From contig NZ_MAJS01000024.1 in the NCBI RefSeq assembly GCF_001690985.1, positions 1 to 64,000 of the forward strand: a stretch of 64,000 nt of DNA, read 5' to 3'. The notes beneath the pieces were generated by a model, which was not told the DNA's origin, did no database searches, and saw only the letters and a program-made list of their open reading frames with translations. Of this stretch, positions 7,406-16,145 are shown piece after piece (position 1 is the first letter of the stretch; each line of letters opens with the position of its first letter). The position numbers were made by a program, and so were the translations under genes. The DNA is from Aliivibrio sp. 1S175. Lineage in GTDB: Bacteria > Pseudomonadota > Gammaproteobacteria > Enterobacterales > Vibrionaceae.

Positions 7406-10246
7406 CTAAATAGGACCCGATTCGCAGTGAATCGTAATGGTATCCTTATCCCGACTATACGCCCCTCCGGCGTTGGCACGATGGGTTTGTTCGTATACTG
7501 CCCCATAACCCGTCCCCGTTTGATCCTCACCTTCGACAAAGGCCAACCAGGAAGTATGCACAAACGCCCCTTGTCCCTTACTCCATAAAACGCCCCTGAT
7601 TCTGCCGTCCTCCGTCTTCAACGATTTTATCGCGGCTTCTGTGAAGTCTGTATTATTCGGTATAGTATCATCCGACGGCGCCCAGTTAGTCCTTCCGGCT
7701 ATTTTTAAATCATTGTACATACTGCATACCTCAAAACCCATCGTATACGAGTGTATAGATGCAATTACTATTTGCGTTCCTCCGATGTCGGATACGTATT
7801 TGTTTAGCCCTGTCGGTATGCTTATCCCTCGTCTTTTAATTTCCTCAAGCGCTTCCACGCTAAGCTGGCCAGTGAGCATCGCCCCTCTTTTATCATTGCT
7901 AAATAACTCGACCGCTTGTACGCATGCTCCCTTGTTCGTAGAAACCCCTTCCTCGTTAATAGGACACGTCATACCAGAGAGCAAATGCACCGACTTTTCC
8001 TTCAGAGCATGCGTTATACTGGATAATTGTAACGTTGCACTAGCGTCTATGTCTACTTGCGTATTCAATACAATATCCCCGTCTGTCGGAGCGGAAATAT
8101 TCGGCGTGCCCGCTTTCGCGCGACCTAACGTCCAATTCGCTGTAGGTGGGTTGCTGTTTATTATCTCCGCATTTATACCTGGGACCACATTGCCGTATAC
8201 ATCGGCTTTCTTGACCGGTATCAACGTATCCGTACCGAGACCAACAAACACATTGTCTGGCGCTGTCCATTCTAATTGCGCCATATCTGGAGTGACCTTC
8301 ACACTCGCTGTCGCTTTGGCATCCTCTCCCACTTCAGCCCCTAGCTCTGCCGTAGCAAGAACACTAAAGTCACCCGCGGTGGTGTTCGTGTATGTACAGC
8401 TTGTCAGCCCTTTATCATCAGTTGCACTCGGACAAATGATGGTTTCAACACCCTTTATAAGATTATTACGAACATACAGCGATTCATGTGACAAACCAGA
8501 AACAATTTGACTCCCATTTGGGCTTTCATCGTATAATCCACACTCTTTTTCTAACCTGTCATACGTTGCCGCTTGACACGAAAACGACGTTTCATCTACG
8601 CATTTCTTCGCGCAATTTCCTACTGTAACGTCATTAAGGACGGTCTTTGCCGATAATGACAATTTACTAGACGTCTTTAAATCAAAATAATAACCAGTAG
8701 GATTTACAACACTGTCTAAAGACGGTGCAATCGTGATACCTGACACCCCAACCGTTGGGTCTCTGCGCAACGTTAATTTAGCTTCTACCACTAACGGTTT
8801 TCCTGCAATAACACTGTCTGTCGTAGTATTAACGCCATCATTGTCGTAAGCTGGCGTTAATGTCAAATTCGCCAATCCTTTATCAATACACGTCAGATAA
8901 GCTTGATAACCTGGAATGAACATCGAAGAACTTCCATCGCTAAGGCCATATAGCCCGCTTGCATCAGTCGCATGGTCATACGTAAAATACGGTATTGCTT
9001 TAGGCCACTTATTCAGTTCAGATGAACCACTTCCGCGTAACGTATCCAACTCGCTTTTATTCGGCAGTTTCCCCCCTATCGAAACACAATATTTTTGTGC
9101 GTCGGTAACACTCCATCTCGCTACATCAAAATAGTTCCCATTAATCAACTCCTTCTCTGATGAGCCACTCGTAAAGCCAGCATCCACGGCTTTATCTCGT
9201 GTTAAAGGCGCCGTATAAAATGCCTTATTTACTGTGATATCTGTCCAATTGCTTGGTATAGTCGGAACCGAATCAACGTGAAAACGAATGACACCCAACG
9301 TACTGCCACCAGTATGGTCGGACACGATGTAGGCCACATCATATCGCCCAACCGTGCTGGCCGTGAACGTAAATTTTTTATTATTTATATCGTTTGCGTC
9401 GTTGGCGTTAACCGTTGCGCCAATGGCTTTTACATCCGATAATTGCCAGCTACCTGAGTCATCCGAGATAGCCAACCCTTCCGTATTTTCTAAGTCCAAC
9501 ATTAAAGGCGTATTGATAACCACAGAATGTGGATAGGTAAATCCTTTTTCTGGCTCTATTAGTGGCGGCTCATTAATCTCATCTGAAATTGAGACAAAAA
9601 TGTGTCCAATTAACGTCTCGCTACTCGCATTCGTTAAGGTATACGCAATATAGTTCCACCCTAATGCATCAGGAGCGGTATACATTAGCTCTAGCGCGCC
9701 CGTTTTATTGACTTCGCCATTCGTTGAGCCAGAGGCAGATTGTATGACAAAATCAGTTGTCAGCGAAAAACCGTCAGGAATAGCCTCCCCTAATAAAGTC
9801 TTTAAATTAATGGCAACATTAGTTTGTCCTAAAATAACAGCGACAGAAACAGGCGTCAGTACAGGGTTAGGGATACTAGAGGTAACAACCACCATTTGTG
9901 CCGAACTTTGCAGCCCTTCTTCATTAGAGACCGTATAAGTATAATCACAACGACCTGCTCGTCCTACGACGACATTGACACCAAATCCATGTCCTATTGA
10001 CGACTCACATCGTGGATCACCACTAAACATATTGACCAACGAGCCATTACCGATGACATAAGGCGTCAAATCTAACGACGTTGGGGTATTAACCTTGGCC
10101 GTCGCCAGTCCATTCAACGCCGTAATGGCGCTCGATGGCGTTGGTTTAACCTCTGATGATGCGTCATCCCCTTCACCGCCACACGCCGAAAGCATGAGTG
10201 CCATGCTGATAGCAAGACCAGTCTGTTTCATTACTTTTCTGTACAT
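7406..10246 (-). CDS. Large surface lipoprotein, putative adhesin of the pilus locus
   Basis: The frame is open from 10276 (GTG). The ATGs at 10246 or 10231 are better starts because they place a lipoprotein signal directly at the N-terminus, with lipobox LSAC followed by GGEG. The mature protein of about 930 residues has Ig-like or cadherin-like beta repeats. Near residues 395-420 there is a lectin/DUF1566-like segment (DAQKYC...GGKLPNKSEL). Around 570-620 a cysteine-rich PAN/Apple-like segment follows (GNCAKKC...SFSCQA...ECGLYD). An unidentified C-terminal domain contains paired cysteines. It is the last gene of the pilus locus. Its cell-surface binding role is inferred from architecture and position. 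Confidence 0.75.
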   Translation of the reverse strand: MYRKVMKQTGLAISMALMLSACGGEGDDASSEVKPTPSSAITALNGLATAKVNTPTSLDLTPYVIGNGSLVNMFSGDPRCESSIGHGFGVNVVVGRAGRCDYTYTVSNEEGLQSSAQMVVVTSSIPNPVLTPVSVAVILGQTNVAINLKTLLGEAIPDGFSLTTDFVIQSASGSTNGEVNKTGALELMYTAPDALGWNYIAYTLTNASSETLIGHIFVSISDEINEPPLIEPEKGFTYPHSVVINTPLMLDLENTEGLAISDDSGSWQLSDVKAIGATVNANDANDINNKKFTFTASTVGRYDVAYIVSDHTGGSTLGVIRFHVDSVPTIPSNWTDITVNKAFYTAPLTRDKAVDAGFTSGSSEKELINGNYFDVARWSVTDAQKYCVSIGGKLPNKSELDTLRGSGSSELNKWPKAIPYFTYDHATDASGLYGLSDGSSSMFIPGYQAYLTCIDKGLANLTLTPAYDNDGVNTTTDSVIAGKPLVVEAKLTLRRDPTVGVSGITIAPSLDSVVNPTGYYFDLKTSSKLSLSAKTVLNDVTVGNCAKKCVDETSFSCQAATYDRLEKECGLYDESPNGSQIVSGLSHESLYVRNNLIKGVETIICPSATDDKGLTSCTYTNTTAGDFSVLATAELGAEVGEDAKATASVKVTPDMAQLEWTAPDNVFVGLGTDTLIPVKKADVYGNVVPGINAEIINSNPPTANWTLGRAKAGTPNISAPTDGDIVLNTQVDIDASATLQLSSITHALKEKSVHLLSGMTCPINEEGVSTNKGACVQAVELFSNDKRGAMLTGQLSVEALEEIKRRGISIPTGLNKYVSDIGGTQIVIASIHSYTMGFEVCSMYNDLKIAGRTNWAPSDDTIPNNTDFTEAAIKSLKTEDGRIRGVLWSKGQGAFVHTSWLAFVEGEDQTGTGYGAVYEQTHRANAGGAYSRDKDTITIHCESGPI

Positions 10247-10354
10247 AATTATAATTCCATACAAATGAACAATCACTCAATATAAAGTGCGTCTAAGTCT
10301 AAATAACGGTTATTTTTATCAAAAATTCAATGACATGACTTAATCACTAAGTCT

Positions 10355-11404
10355 TTACAACCCCGCCGAAAACATCAGCACAAAGGAGCCGCGGTAAGTA
10401 TCATTAATCAATGTATCTAACTCTGTATTTGTCAGCACGACCGAGATAAGCGCTATAGCGGTGGTTCCATGTTGTGACTTAATGGTTAATTTGTTAACCA
10501 TGTCTATCTCCGCACGACCATCCGTGATGATTTTTTGGTAGCCATTGCAGCCTACATCACAGCTGGCGCTGTAGGTAATAAATGAATCATCTTCCGTGCT
10601 TAATGAGTCCAGTTGATATTGACTCGCACGACCGGTCAGCGGTTTTAATCCCATCAAAACCCCATTAGGGAAAACGCCTGTAGCTTCAATTTGATATTCA
10701 GTTCGACCTCCCACCATTCGCTCAGGAAATCCATGATATCGAGGATTAATATCATCATTTTTAGTGACAAAACGAACGCTCGTTAACATGGCTGGCGCGT
10801 ATTCTAACGTCACTACAAGAGACGCTTGCATGGTGTTACGAATAATGATGCCATTCCTATAATAGTTATATGGGATAGCGTAGTTCAGCACACCACGGTA
10901 GGTACCTGAAGGCTGCCCTTTCATACCATCCATCCAATTCTTATTATTAATCCTGAATACTGGTTTATAATGAGTAAAAGGGTTTGAGGTTTTACTCAGC
11001 GTATATACTTTATTTCCAACCCCATCACCTAAAACGAAAACATCACCGCCTATGTCGGTTGTCGTTGCATAAGCATCTCCCCCGTCATAAGGATTAGAGG
11101 CATTATGATTTGCTAATCGGTATCTCACCCCCATCATTTGCAAACGTAATGACGCATTTCCAGAACCATCCATTTGTTTTAATTCAATATTCCGATTTGC
11201 TGCAATAGCACCACCAGGTACAACATGCTCTGCAGTTGGTAAATGTAACGGCAAATCCCAAACGGATGACGTCAAGTCGATCCCGGTGGAATTTTGAGCG
11301 GACATCCACTCAAAACGCTCACCTTTTATACGTCCCTCAATGCTAGCAGCCATGGCCGGCATTGCCGACCAGACCAACACCCAGGTAAAACAAATAATTC
11401 TCAT
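10355..11404 (-). CDS. Minor (tip-like) pilus subunit, CfaE/TcfD-type position
   Basis: The start at 11407 would be GTG; the next codon, ATG at 11404, is the better start and is preceded by AAGGGATAGG. The product has about 349 residues with a signal peptide (cleavage near AMA-AS). It is a beta-rich secreted protein with a pair of cysteines near residues 278-283. It ends in a strand (YRGSFVLMFSAGL) resembling the terminal strands of class-5 pilin-type domains. It directly follows the chaperone gene. In class-5 loci a subunit of this size is the tip adhesin (CfaE family), but sequence-level identity is not certain. Confidence 0.6.
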   Translation of the reverse strand: MRIICFTWVLVWSAMPAMAASIEGRIKGERFEWMSAQNSTGIDLTSSVWDLPLHLPTAEHVVPGGAIAANRNIELKQMDGSGNASLRLQMMGVRYRLANHNASNPYDGGDAYATTTDIGGDVFVLGDGVGNKVYTLSKTSNPFTHYKPVFRINNKNWMDGMKGQPSGTYRGVLNYAIPYNYYRNGIIIRNTMQASLVVTLEYAPAMLTSVRFVTKNDDINPRYHGFPERMVGGRTEYQIEATGVFPNGVLMGLKPLTGRASQYQLDSLSTEDDSFITYSASCDVGCNGYQKIITDGRAEIDMVNKLTIKSQHGTTAIALISVVLTNTELDTLINDTYRGSFVLMFSAGL

Positions 11405-11407
11405 CAC

Positions 11408-12145
11408 CTATCCCTTAATTTTTTGATTCTTTTCCAGTGTTAATTTCGCTTTGTACGTCAAATTATGCGTCGAGAACTCCGCCTTTATTTGCGAAGCAGA
11501 TTGCATCTCTGGAGGCAATGGGATTGTCAAATTACGGCCCGATAGCCCATACACAACTTTTGAACACGCTTTACGTGCATCCCCCTTAGCGGACTCTGGG
11601 CAGGCATCAAAAATCGCACGAAGGTAACTGTTCCCATTATTAACTAACTGGATGCTTTCGCCTTTGTATGTCACGTCATAATCTAACGGTTGGTCTTTTT
11701 CTGCCGGTACAACAAAAATAGGCGCGAAACCAATCGCTATTTGCATAACGTGAGTCTCAGGCTCTCCTTTAGCAAAATAAGGCGTAGGCACAAACGTCAA
11801 TTGATACATTTTGTCACGCTCAGCTGATTCAGACGCTTTAGCCTCATAACGCAGTTTAAAATCTTTCTTTAGCTTTGGATCAATAACCGTACGCGCTGGA
11901 CGCACCGTTAAACTCCATGAATCGATATTTTCTCGCGTATAAGGCGTTTTAACTAATTCTCCATCGACAACTGAAATCGAAGAAACCGCAACACTAAGAA
12001 ATTGACGGTAATCCGCCACATTAGAGATGGTAAATAAACCTTGCCCTTTTTCAGCAAACTCAACCATCGAATTAATACCAATAGAGGCGTAACTCAATTG
12101 AGGTGAAAGAGCGGCCAGTAATAAACCGTATTGTAATTTTTTCAT
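11408..12145 (-). CDS. Periplasmic pilus chaperone (alpha/CS1-type)
   Basis: The protein has 245 residues with a signal peptide (MKKLQYGLLLAALSPQLSYA). Its body is beta-sandwich-like, with motifs of the CfaA/TcfA chaperone group: a first-domain segment WSLTVRPARTVIDPK and a second domain with a pair of cysteines. It lies 7 nt downstream of the usher gene and immediately before the tip-like subunit gene. Family role: it binds pilin subunits in the periplasm by donor-strand complementation and delivers them to the usher. Assignment rests on length, signal peptide, position and general sequence character. Confidence 0.72.
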   Translation of the reverse strand: MKKLQYGLLLAALSPQLSYASIGINSMVEFAEKGQGLFTISNVADYRQFLSVAVSSISVVDGELVKTPYTRENIDSWSLTVRPARTVIDPKLKKDFKLRYEAKASESAERDKMYQLTFVPTPYFAKGEPETHVMQIAIGFAPIFVVPAEKDQPLDYDVTYKGESIQLVNNGNSYLRAIFDACPESAKGDARKACSKVVYGLSGRNLTIPLPPEMQSASQIKAEFSTHNLTYKAKLTLEKNQKIKG

Positions 12146-12152
12146 AGTAAAG

Positions 12153-14861
12153 TTATCTCACACTAAATAATTGATTGGCGTTAATCGAATCAAGGACAAC
12201 GTAAGCGTCAAGGCTCTCAAGAACATCACGCTGTGCTATGCTGTATTGTTTTAAATAACGAACATAAACATACATGTTATCACCCACTTCAATAGACTTA
12301 GGTGCTAACCCTACCTCTTGTAATCTTTTCAAAATATGAGATGCCTCATTTGTAGATTCATACTTCCCGATATATAACAAGGCTCTCTCTGTGTCTGATT
12401 GGTCGATTAAATCCATCTTATCTTCCCAAACCACATTGCCATCCACTTCATCAAGTCCTGGCAAACAATAAGCCTGTACGTACGTCTCGCCCATTAATTC
12501 AGGGTTATACACACACAATCGCTTAGCTGATATCAATTTAAACGGTTCATTTTTTCTGAAATTCACACGAAACACACCGTCATCCGACAAGGTTTCTACG
12601 CTTTTACAGCTGTCACCCAAACAACGAACCGAAGGAATTGGCTCTCCGAACATGTCATTAAGCAAAAACACCTGACTCATCAACGGAATAACTGTACTGT
12701 TCAATTGGTAAAATGTCCCCGGAACCACAAAGTTATGATAATCACCTCCCTCAATATCGACGTTATCCACGTCCGCATTAAGTTTAAATGCGACATCTGT
12801 GTATGCATTCAAACGCACGACTTTGGCTTCTTCAAGAGACGCACTGTCGCGATACAAGTACTCGCCATCATTTAATACATCATAAGTCACATCAACAGAG
12901 CTCGACTCTGGCTCACTAGATTTAGGGGCAATCTCAACAAAAGTACGTCCGTTCTGATGCGTCATCGCCCCCCCTTGTAGCGAGAGCATTTGACTGCCAG
13001 ATAAGCTACCAGACAGTGATTGCTCTCCATCTGTACTCATGTACGTATAAGCGCTGTAACCAAATTTATCTTGTTGACCACTCAGGTTAGCTGACCATTC
13101 CGCATTGGATTCTCGACCACGCTTAACGCCTACGGTTGACGACGCATAGCCATAATCCCCACTACGTTGGTATGTCACGCTGTTTTGGTTATAAGCCACA
13201 CCTTCCTTGTCGAGATACAATCCGGTTCGAGCCGATACGTTATCCCCAAACGAATACGTCCACGCCAATGTTGTTGACCACGAATCTCGCTGCTCATCAT
13301 CTATACTGTAAGTGGTACTGGCGCTAAACAACCCCCCAAGCGCATCTCTTGTCCAAGACATGGAGACATTGTCACTTTGAAAGTCTGGCGTTTTATAATT
13401 AAAGTAACTTGCGTACCCTGTTCCGCCTAGCACCGAACCAGACAACCCCAAACTCCAATCCGTAGACGACTCTTCACCATAGAGGTATTGGGTCAACGAA
13501 CTTGGCTCGTCTGTCATGTTCACATTTCGAATTGAAGAAGAGAAAGGACCAACAGATACCTGTCCATAATGCGATTGAGAGCCAGAAGCAAAAACACCTA
13601 GATTATATTGCGCACTAAGACTGTCTCCATACACCCAATATCCCCCAGTCTGCATGAAGGTATCATCCACATTACTAGTGACTCCCGCTGCCAATAACCA
13701 GGTTTCTACTGGGCGGTATGAGAGAGAAGCCCTACCGTAACCACGGTCACCAGAAGGAGCACCACGCAAACGAGAAGCGTCATCATTGCTATCCCATTCT
13801 TCAAACACCCCGGCATCCACTCGGTAATCGAAACTGTTCACTGGCAAAGCAAATTGTGATGTATTTACAATAGGGCGTAATTCTCGCAATAACTCTTGCT
13901 CACCCTGCTTTAGAACTAACGTTAATGTATACACCCCTGATGGTAATTCATCGTAGCCAATAGATTGCTGGCCTTGAGATACCACTCGGTTTAACAATAA
14001 ACGCTCGCCTTGGTACACTTCTAATTGAGCCGCTTGCGGTGCAAAGAAATAAATTCGTTTTTGCGCTTGAGCCTGCCCTTTTAATAAATTTTGACTACTG
14101 CCTATCGATAATCCTAAACCAGCGTAGTTCGCACTGTAATTTAAGAAATCCGTGGAGTTAAACGCAACCGCATTTCGACTTTGATAACCAATAATGGCGC
14201 GAGTGCTCTCAATTTCAACATCATACAACGCTTGATATAATTCTAAATGGCGTTCATTGTGTTGATATTGCGTTTCAACGGATAAAAACCCTAACGGTAA
14301 CCCTAATGTAACGTTATTTGTCCATGTCAGACTGTCGTTACCATTCCCATCTACATAGAAATACAAGTCAGACCAGTTAATTAGTGCATTATCAACGCGA
14401 GCAGAAGAGTAATATTCAGCGTCATCAGCCTGTCGACTCAACATGTCTCCACCCACAAACACTTTGAGTTGTTGGGTATCAAAATCAAATACAAACTCTG
14501 CCGCATTCGGAGCACGTTGGGGAATACATTTAGATAAAGCCCCTTCACATCCAGGGTTTGCGGACACTCCGTTGAGGAGTTGTTTTGTGATTTCTTCGAC
14601 GGCGGCGTCTGTTAAGCGTAGAGATTTTAAATACGAGGTCAATACCTCAACATTGCGTGATTCATCACGCAATCGAAACGTCTCATAACTTACTAAACCA
14701 TCGATAGTTTGACTGCGGGTCTCACCAGCAACAACGACTTCAATGGTTTCTAATCGCTCTTCGAAGAAATCAGCGAATTCCAATGGGTAGTTATTATTTG
14801 CCCAACCAAATCCGGTATAACACAAGCCAATAAAGGCAACTGCACGCATTGAACTTTTCAT
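12153..14861 (-). CDS. TcfC/CfaC-like outer membrane usher with SPOR-like tail
   Basis: This 902-residue protein has a signal peptide (to about residue 21). An N-terminal subunit-binding region and a long Tyr/Ser/Asp-alternating beta-barrel section (about 200-650) are followed by C-terminal plug-type beta domains with paired cysteines. The segment SGVYTLTLVLKQGEQE is the usher-type E-set domain. The last 75 residues or so (LLYIGKYES...EVGLAPKSIEV...VYVRYL) look like a SPOR-type fold not standard for ushers. Its ATG overlaps the upstream stop (TGATG), indicating translational coupling. It would secrete and assemble pilus subunits across the outer membrane. Confidence 0.82.
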   Translation of the reverse strand: MKSSMRAVAFIGLCYTGFGWANNNYPLEFADFFEERLETIEVVVAGETRSQTIDGLVSYETFRLRDESRNVEVLTSYLKSLRLTDAAVEEITKQLLNGVSANPGCEGALSKCIPQRAPNAAEFVFDFDTQQLKVFVGGDMLSRQADDAEYYSSARVDNALINWSDLYFYVDGNGNDSLTWTNNVTLGLPLGFLSVETQYQHNERHLELYQALYDVEIESTRAIIGYQSRNAVAFNSTDFLNYSANYAGLGLSIGSSQNLLKGQAQAQKRIYFFAPQAAQLEVYQGERLLLNRVVSQGQQSIGYDELPSGVYTLTLVLKQGEQELLRELRPIVNTSQFALPVNSFDYRVDAGVFEEWDSNDDASRLRGAPSGDRGYGRASLSYRPVETWLLAAGVTSNVDDTFMQTGGYWVYGDSLSAQYNLGVFASGSQSHYGQVSVGPFSSSIRNVNMTDEPSSLTQYLYGEESSTDWSLGLSGSVLGGTGYASYFNYKTPDFQSDNVSMSWTRDALGGLFSASTTYSIDDEQRDSWSTTLAWTYSFGDNVSARTGLYLDKEGVAYNQNSVTYQRSGDYGYASSTVGVKRGRESNAEWSANLSGQQDKFGYSAYTYMSTDGEQSLSGSLSGSQMLSLQGGAMTHQNGRTFVEIAPKSSEPESSSVDVTYDVLNDGEYLYRDSASLEEAKVVRLNAYTDVAFKLNADVDNVDIEGGDYHNFVVPGTFYQLNSTVIPLMSQVFLLNDMFGEPIPSVRCLGDSCKSVETLSDDGVFRVNFRKNEPFKLISAKRLCVYNPELMGETYVQAYCLPGLDEVDGNVVWEDKMDLIDQSDTERALLYIGKYESTNEASHILKRLQEVGLAPKSIEVGDNMYVYVRYLKQYSIAQRDVLESLDAYVVLDSINANQLFSVR

Positions 14862-15391
14862 CAGCTATCTATCTCTGCAATTAATATTAAGGTGCCATAG
14901 CAACTTTTTTCATTACCCACGACTTCGATAAGAGGAAACTCTACGCGCATGTTGTGCTTACTTTCTTTTTTATTAAGGACTGGAAAACCGACCGACCCAG
15001 AGCCGCTTGGTAATAGCGTACCGTCCAGCGAAATACCAACACCAGATAAAGACTTAGCCTCATCGCCTTTTACTTGACAGTAATGCTGTGAGTCTTGCAA
15101 TTTAATGGTGTAATTATGATTATTTCCATCCAACGTCCGCACAGTAAAAGGGATAGCTAATGGTTTAAATGTGTTGAGCAATGAAGAGTATAAGGCAACA
15201 AATTCTGTCTTTTTCGCCGTTATCTCTAATCCTCCACCTCCAGACGAGCCTTGATGAACCGTTACCTGAGGAGTGAACTCCAACGGTTGCAATTCTGATG
15301 AAAATACGGAGGAACTAATCAATAATACCCAATAAAAACAAACCCTACAGCACAATGTATTTATAAAACACGACATAAAGAATGACTCCAT
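14861..15391 (-). CDS. Second pilus subunit or assembly protein, CS1-type locus
   Basis: The frame starts at ATG 15391, but a second ATG at 15376 follows a GGAG site with better spacing. The product (171-176 residues) has a hydrophobic export signal (LISSSVFS) and a beta-rich secreted body with two cysteines. It contains a Gly/Ser-rich turn (SSGGGG) near the mature N-terminus. It lies between the major pilin and the usher, separated from the pilin gene by a terminator-like hairpin and overlapping the usher start. Minor pilin is the likeliest role. I do not recognise a specific family. Confidence 0.55.
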   Translation of the reverse strand: MESFFMSCFINTLCCRVCFYWVLLISSSVFSSELQPLEFTPQVTVHQGSSGGGGLEITAKKTEFVALYSSLLNTFKPLAIPFTVRTLDGNNHNYTIKLQDSQHYCQVKGDEAKSLSGVGISLDGTLLPSGSGSVGFPVLNKKESKHNMRVEFPLIEVVGNEKSCYGTLILIAEIDS

Positions 15392-15395
15392 AAAG

Positions 15396-15430
15396 AAAAC
15401 CCGCCACCATAGAATATGAGAGGCGGGCTA
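15396..15430 (-). terminator. Attenuating hairpin between major pilin and downstream pilus genes
   Basis: A CCCGCC/GGCGGG stem (15400-15405 with 15422-15427) is followed on the minus strand by TTTTCTTT. It lies 30 nt after the pilin stop. A partial terminator here would give excess pilin over usher mRNA, a common arrangement in pilus operons. Confidence 0.6.
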
Positions 15431-15459
15431 TAATCAGCTTATTAATTCAGACTACAGAA

Positions 15460-15987
15460 TTAAATTACTGTTGGAGAAATCTTGATGATTGCTTGAACAA
15501 CAGCCATTGCACCAGGAGTGGCAACAACTGTTTTATCAGCTTTAGCTGCAGCAACCTTTAGACGTGTAGATTTAGAAACTGATGTTGATGCCTCATCACG
15601 AACTAAGTCAACGCCATCAGCTACAATTTTTAACTCTAGAGCAGTTGGATCTTGCTCGTTATCACCAAGTTTAAGACTTTCTAACGTCATGGTGTAAGCA
15701 GCTTGATCACCAGCAGCGCGAGCACCTGGAGCTGCTTTTTCAAGAACATTGAAGGCAATTTCATTTGATGATTCAAGCGTAACAACACCCGCTTTGTTAG
15801 CAAATTTCATTGAACCTGAGTTAAAATCAACCGCACCAACTTGTACGATTTCAAATCCAGCAGCATCAGAAACAACAGGAACACTACCAGACCACTGGAA
15901 AGTGTTCGTCGCTGTCTCAGCAGCCATTGCTGTTGATATCATGCCGAAAGAAGCCAATACTACTACTGCTAATAATGTTTTTTTCAT
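15460..15987 (-). CDS. CS1-type fimbrial major subunit (pilin)
   Basis: The protein has 175 residues with a clear signal peptide (MKKTLLAVVVLASFGMISTAMA, cleavage AMA-AE). The mature protein is small, beta-rich and free of cysteine, as for CfaB/class-5 pilins and unlike classical type 1 pilins with their disulfide. An alternating hydrophobic stretch near the mature N-terminus (TNTFQWSGSVPVV) fits a donor strand. It is the first structural gene before the usher and chaperone and is followed by an attenuating hairpin. It would form the pilus shaft by donor-strand exchange. Confidence 0.75.
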   Translation of the reverse strand: MKKTLLAVVVLASFGMISTAMAAETATNTFQWSGSVPVVSDAAGFEIVQVGAVDFNSGSMKFANKAGVVTLESSNEIAFNVLEKAAPGARAAGDQAAYTMTLESLKLGDNEQDPTALELKIVADGVDLVRDEASTSVSKSTRLKVAAAKADKTVVATPGAMAVVQAIIKISPTVI

Positions 15988-16068
15988 AATATAAATCCTA
16001 AAGTTAAAATATAATTCAAAATTGAATAGATTAATGAGTCAAATCGGCCCAAAAATAACGAGTCTATT

Positions 16069-16133
16069 GCATCATTGTTAAACATTTACCGTAATAAACA
16101 CTTAACAATGATGCCGCCTCAAACACTGAGGCG
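16069..16133. promoter_or_regulatory. Inverted repeats between the OmpA-like gene and the pilin gene
   Basis: A perfect 13-bp inverted repeat (16069-16081 with 16102-16114) has a 20-nt spacer. Immediately beside it is a second 7-bp hairpin, CGCCTCA/TGAGGCG (16115-16133). Neither has a strong T-run, so these may be an operator, an attenuator or an RNA-stabilising structure controlling pilin expression, not a plain terminator. Confidence 0.5.
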
Positions 16134-16145
16134 ACCCCCTGCTAT

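Noticed and set aside
7641-8510. 289-residue plus-strand ORF inside the adhesin gene
   Set aside because: It lies wholly antisense to the large lipoprotein gene, has no ribosome site, signal or family resemblance, and reflects the codon bias of the real gene.
16069-16114. Invertible phase-variation switch near the pilin gene
   Set aside because: The repeat arms are only 13 bp with a 20-nt spacer, too small to hold a promoter, and no invertase gene is nearby.
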